From NCBI GenBank assembly GCA_003477185.1, contig DMTJ01000499.1, forward strand, positions 1 to 14,210: a stretch of DNA of 14,210 nt. Direction: 5' to 3'. A program made the position numbers and the translations under genes. The notes under the pieces are model-generated. The model was not told where the DNA came from and ran no database searches. It saw only the letters and a program-made list of their open reading frames with translations. The DNA is from Lentisphaeria bacterium (lineage in GTDB: Bacteria; Verrucomicrobiota; Lentisphaeria; JABSQK01; UBA12247). Of this stretch, positions 14,142-14,210 are shown piece by piece (the first letter of the stretch is position 1; every line of letters starts with the position of its first letter).

Positions 14142-14210
14142 AGGGTCTGGGGTTGAGCGTGTTTTGTTCATTGTGGCTAGTGGTTCGGATTCTCTTCGGG
14201 GGCAGGATGG

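Larger units (their letters stand above)
13978..14210. other. Intergenic region downstream of the methyltransferase
   Basis: Besides the 10-bp repeats and the short minus-strand ORF listed separately, the region holds a small inverted repeat (GACGC-GACGG-GCGTC, 14041-14055) with no T-run after it, so it is not a typical intrinsic terminator. No terminator for the wecB unit and no promoter could be assigned. Confidence 0.4.

Noticed and set aside
1..14210. CRISPR array, tRNA, rRNA, insertion sequence or phage genes
   Set aside because: No regularly spaced long repeats, cloverleaf-like segments, transposase or phage-type proteins were seen on either strand.

Overview
The window looks like the chromosome of a Gram-negative bacterium of moderately high GC. 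I infer a marine-type Verrucomicrobiota of the Opitutales/Puniceicoccales kind. The reasons are the style of the proteins (a long signal peptidase I with an N-terminal extension, a Kef-type antiporter fused to a PTS EIIA domain) and a highly iterated short palindrome, TGCGGAGTCCGCA and close variants, embedded in coding sequence. This assignment is inference; no rRNA or marker gene is present.

Layout, left to right. (1) 1-933, plus: the 3' part of a LarA-like (nickel-pincer lactate racemase superfamily) gene, cut by the window edge. (2) 934-2110: a gene-poor scar holding two decayed minus-strand genes, a frameshifted and 3'-truncated alpha/beta hydrolase (964-1474) and a ParE/RelE-type toxin remnant with a stop codon near its start (about 1525-1824), followed by roughly 290 bp without a convincing gene. 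(3) 2111-2740, plus: an SGNH/GDSL hydrolase. (4) 2741-11651, minus: a long co-directional block, in transcription order thioredoxin-fold protein, LolD/MacB-type ABC ATPase, FtsX-family permease, signal peptidase I, HAD hydrolase, Pmp3/YqaE small membrane protein (frameshifted at an 8-base homopolymer), and Na+(K+)/H+ antiporter-EIIA fusion. Junctions within it are very tight: TGA-TC-GTG, TGATG, ATGA, and a Shine-Dalgarno site overlapping a stop codon. This suggests at least two translationally coupled units. (5) 11652-12071: a divergent intergenic region with a perfect 14-bp palindrome. (6) 12072-13977, plus: wecB (UDP-GlcNAc 2-epimerase) and a SpoU/TrmH-family RNA 2'-O-methyltransferase, separated by only a few bases and joined across a large copy of the palindrome. 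(7) 13978-14210: intergenic, with three 10-bp CACTAA-type repeats and a possible 36-aa minus-strand ORF.

Functionally the minus block is an envelope-maintenance neighbourhood: lipoprotein or macrolide-type ABC export, leader peptide cleavage, a stress-type small membrane protein and cation homeostasis. wecB supplies ManNAc for surface polysaccharide. The most unusual feature is the palindrome family: nine copies matching TGCGRASTYCGCA between 7655 and 13704 and none before. Eight lie inside open reading frames and one lies at a gene junction, where it also encodes the conserved N-terminal motif of the methyltransferase.
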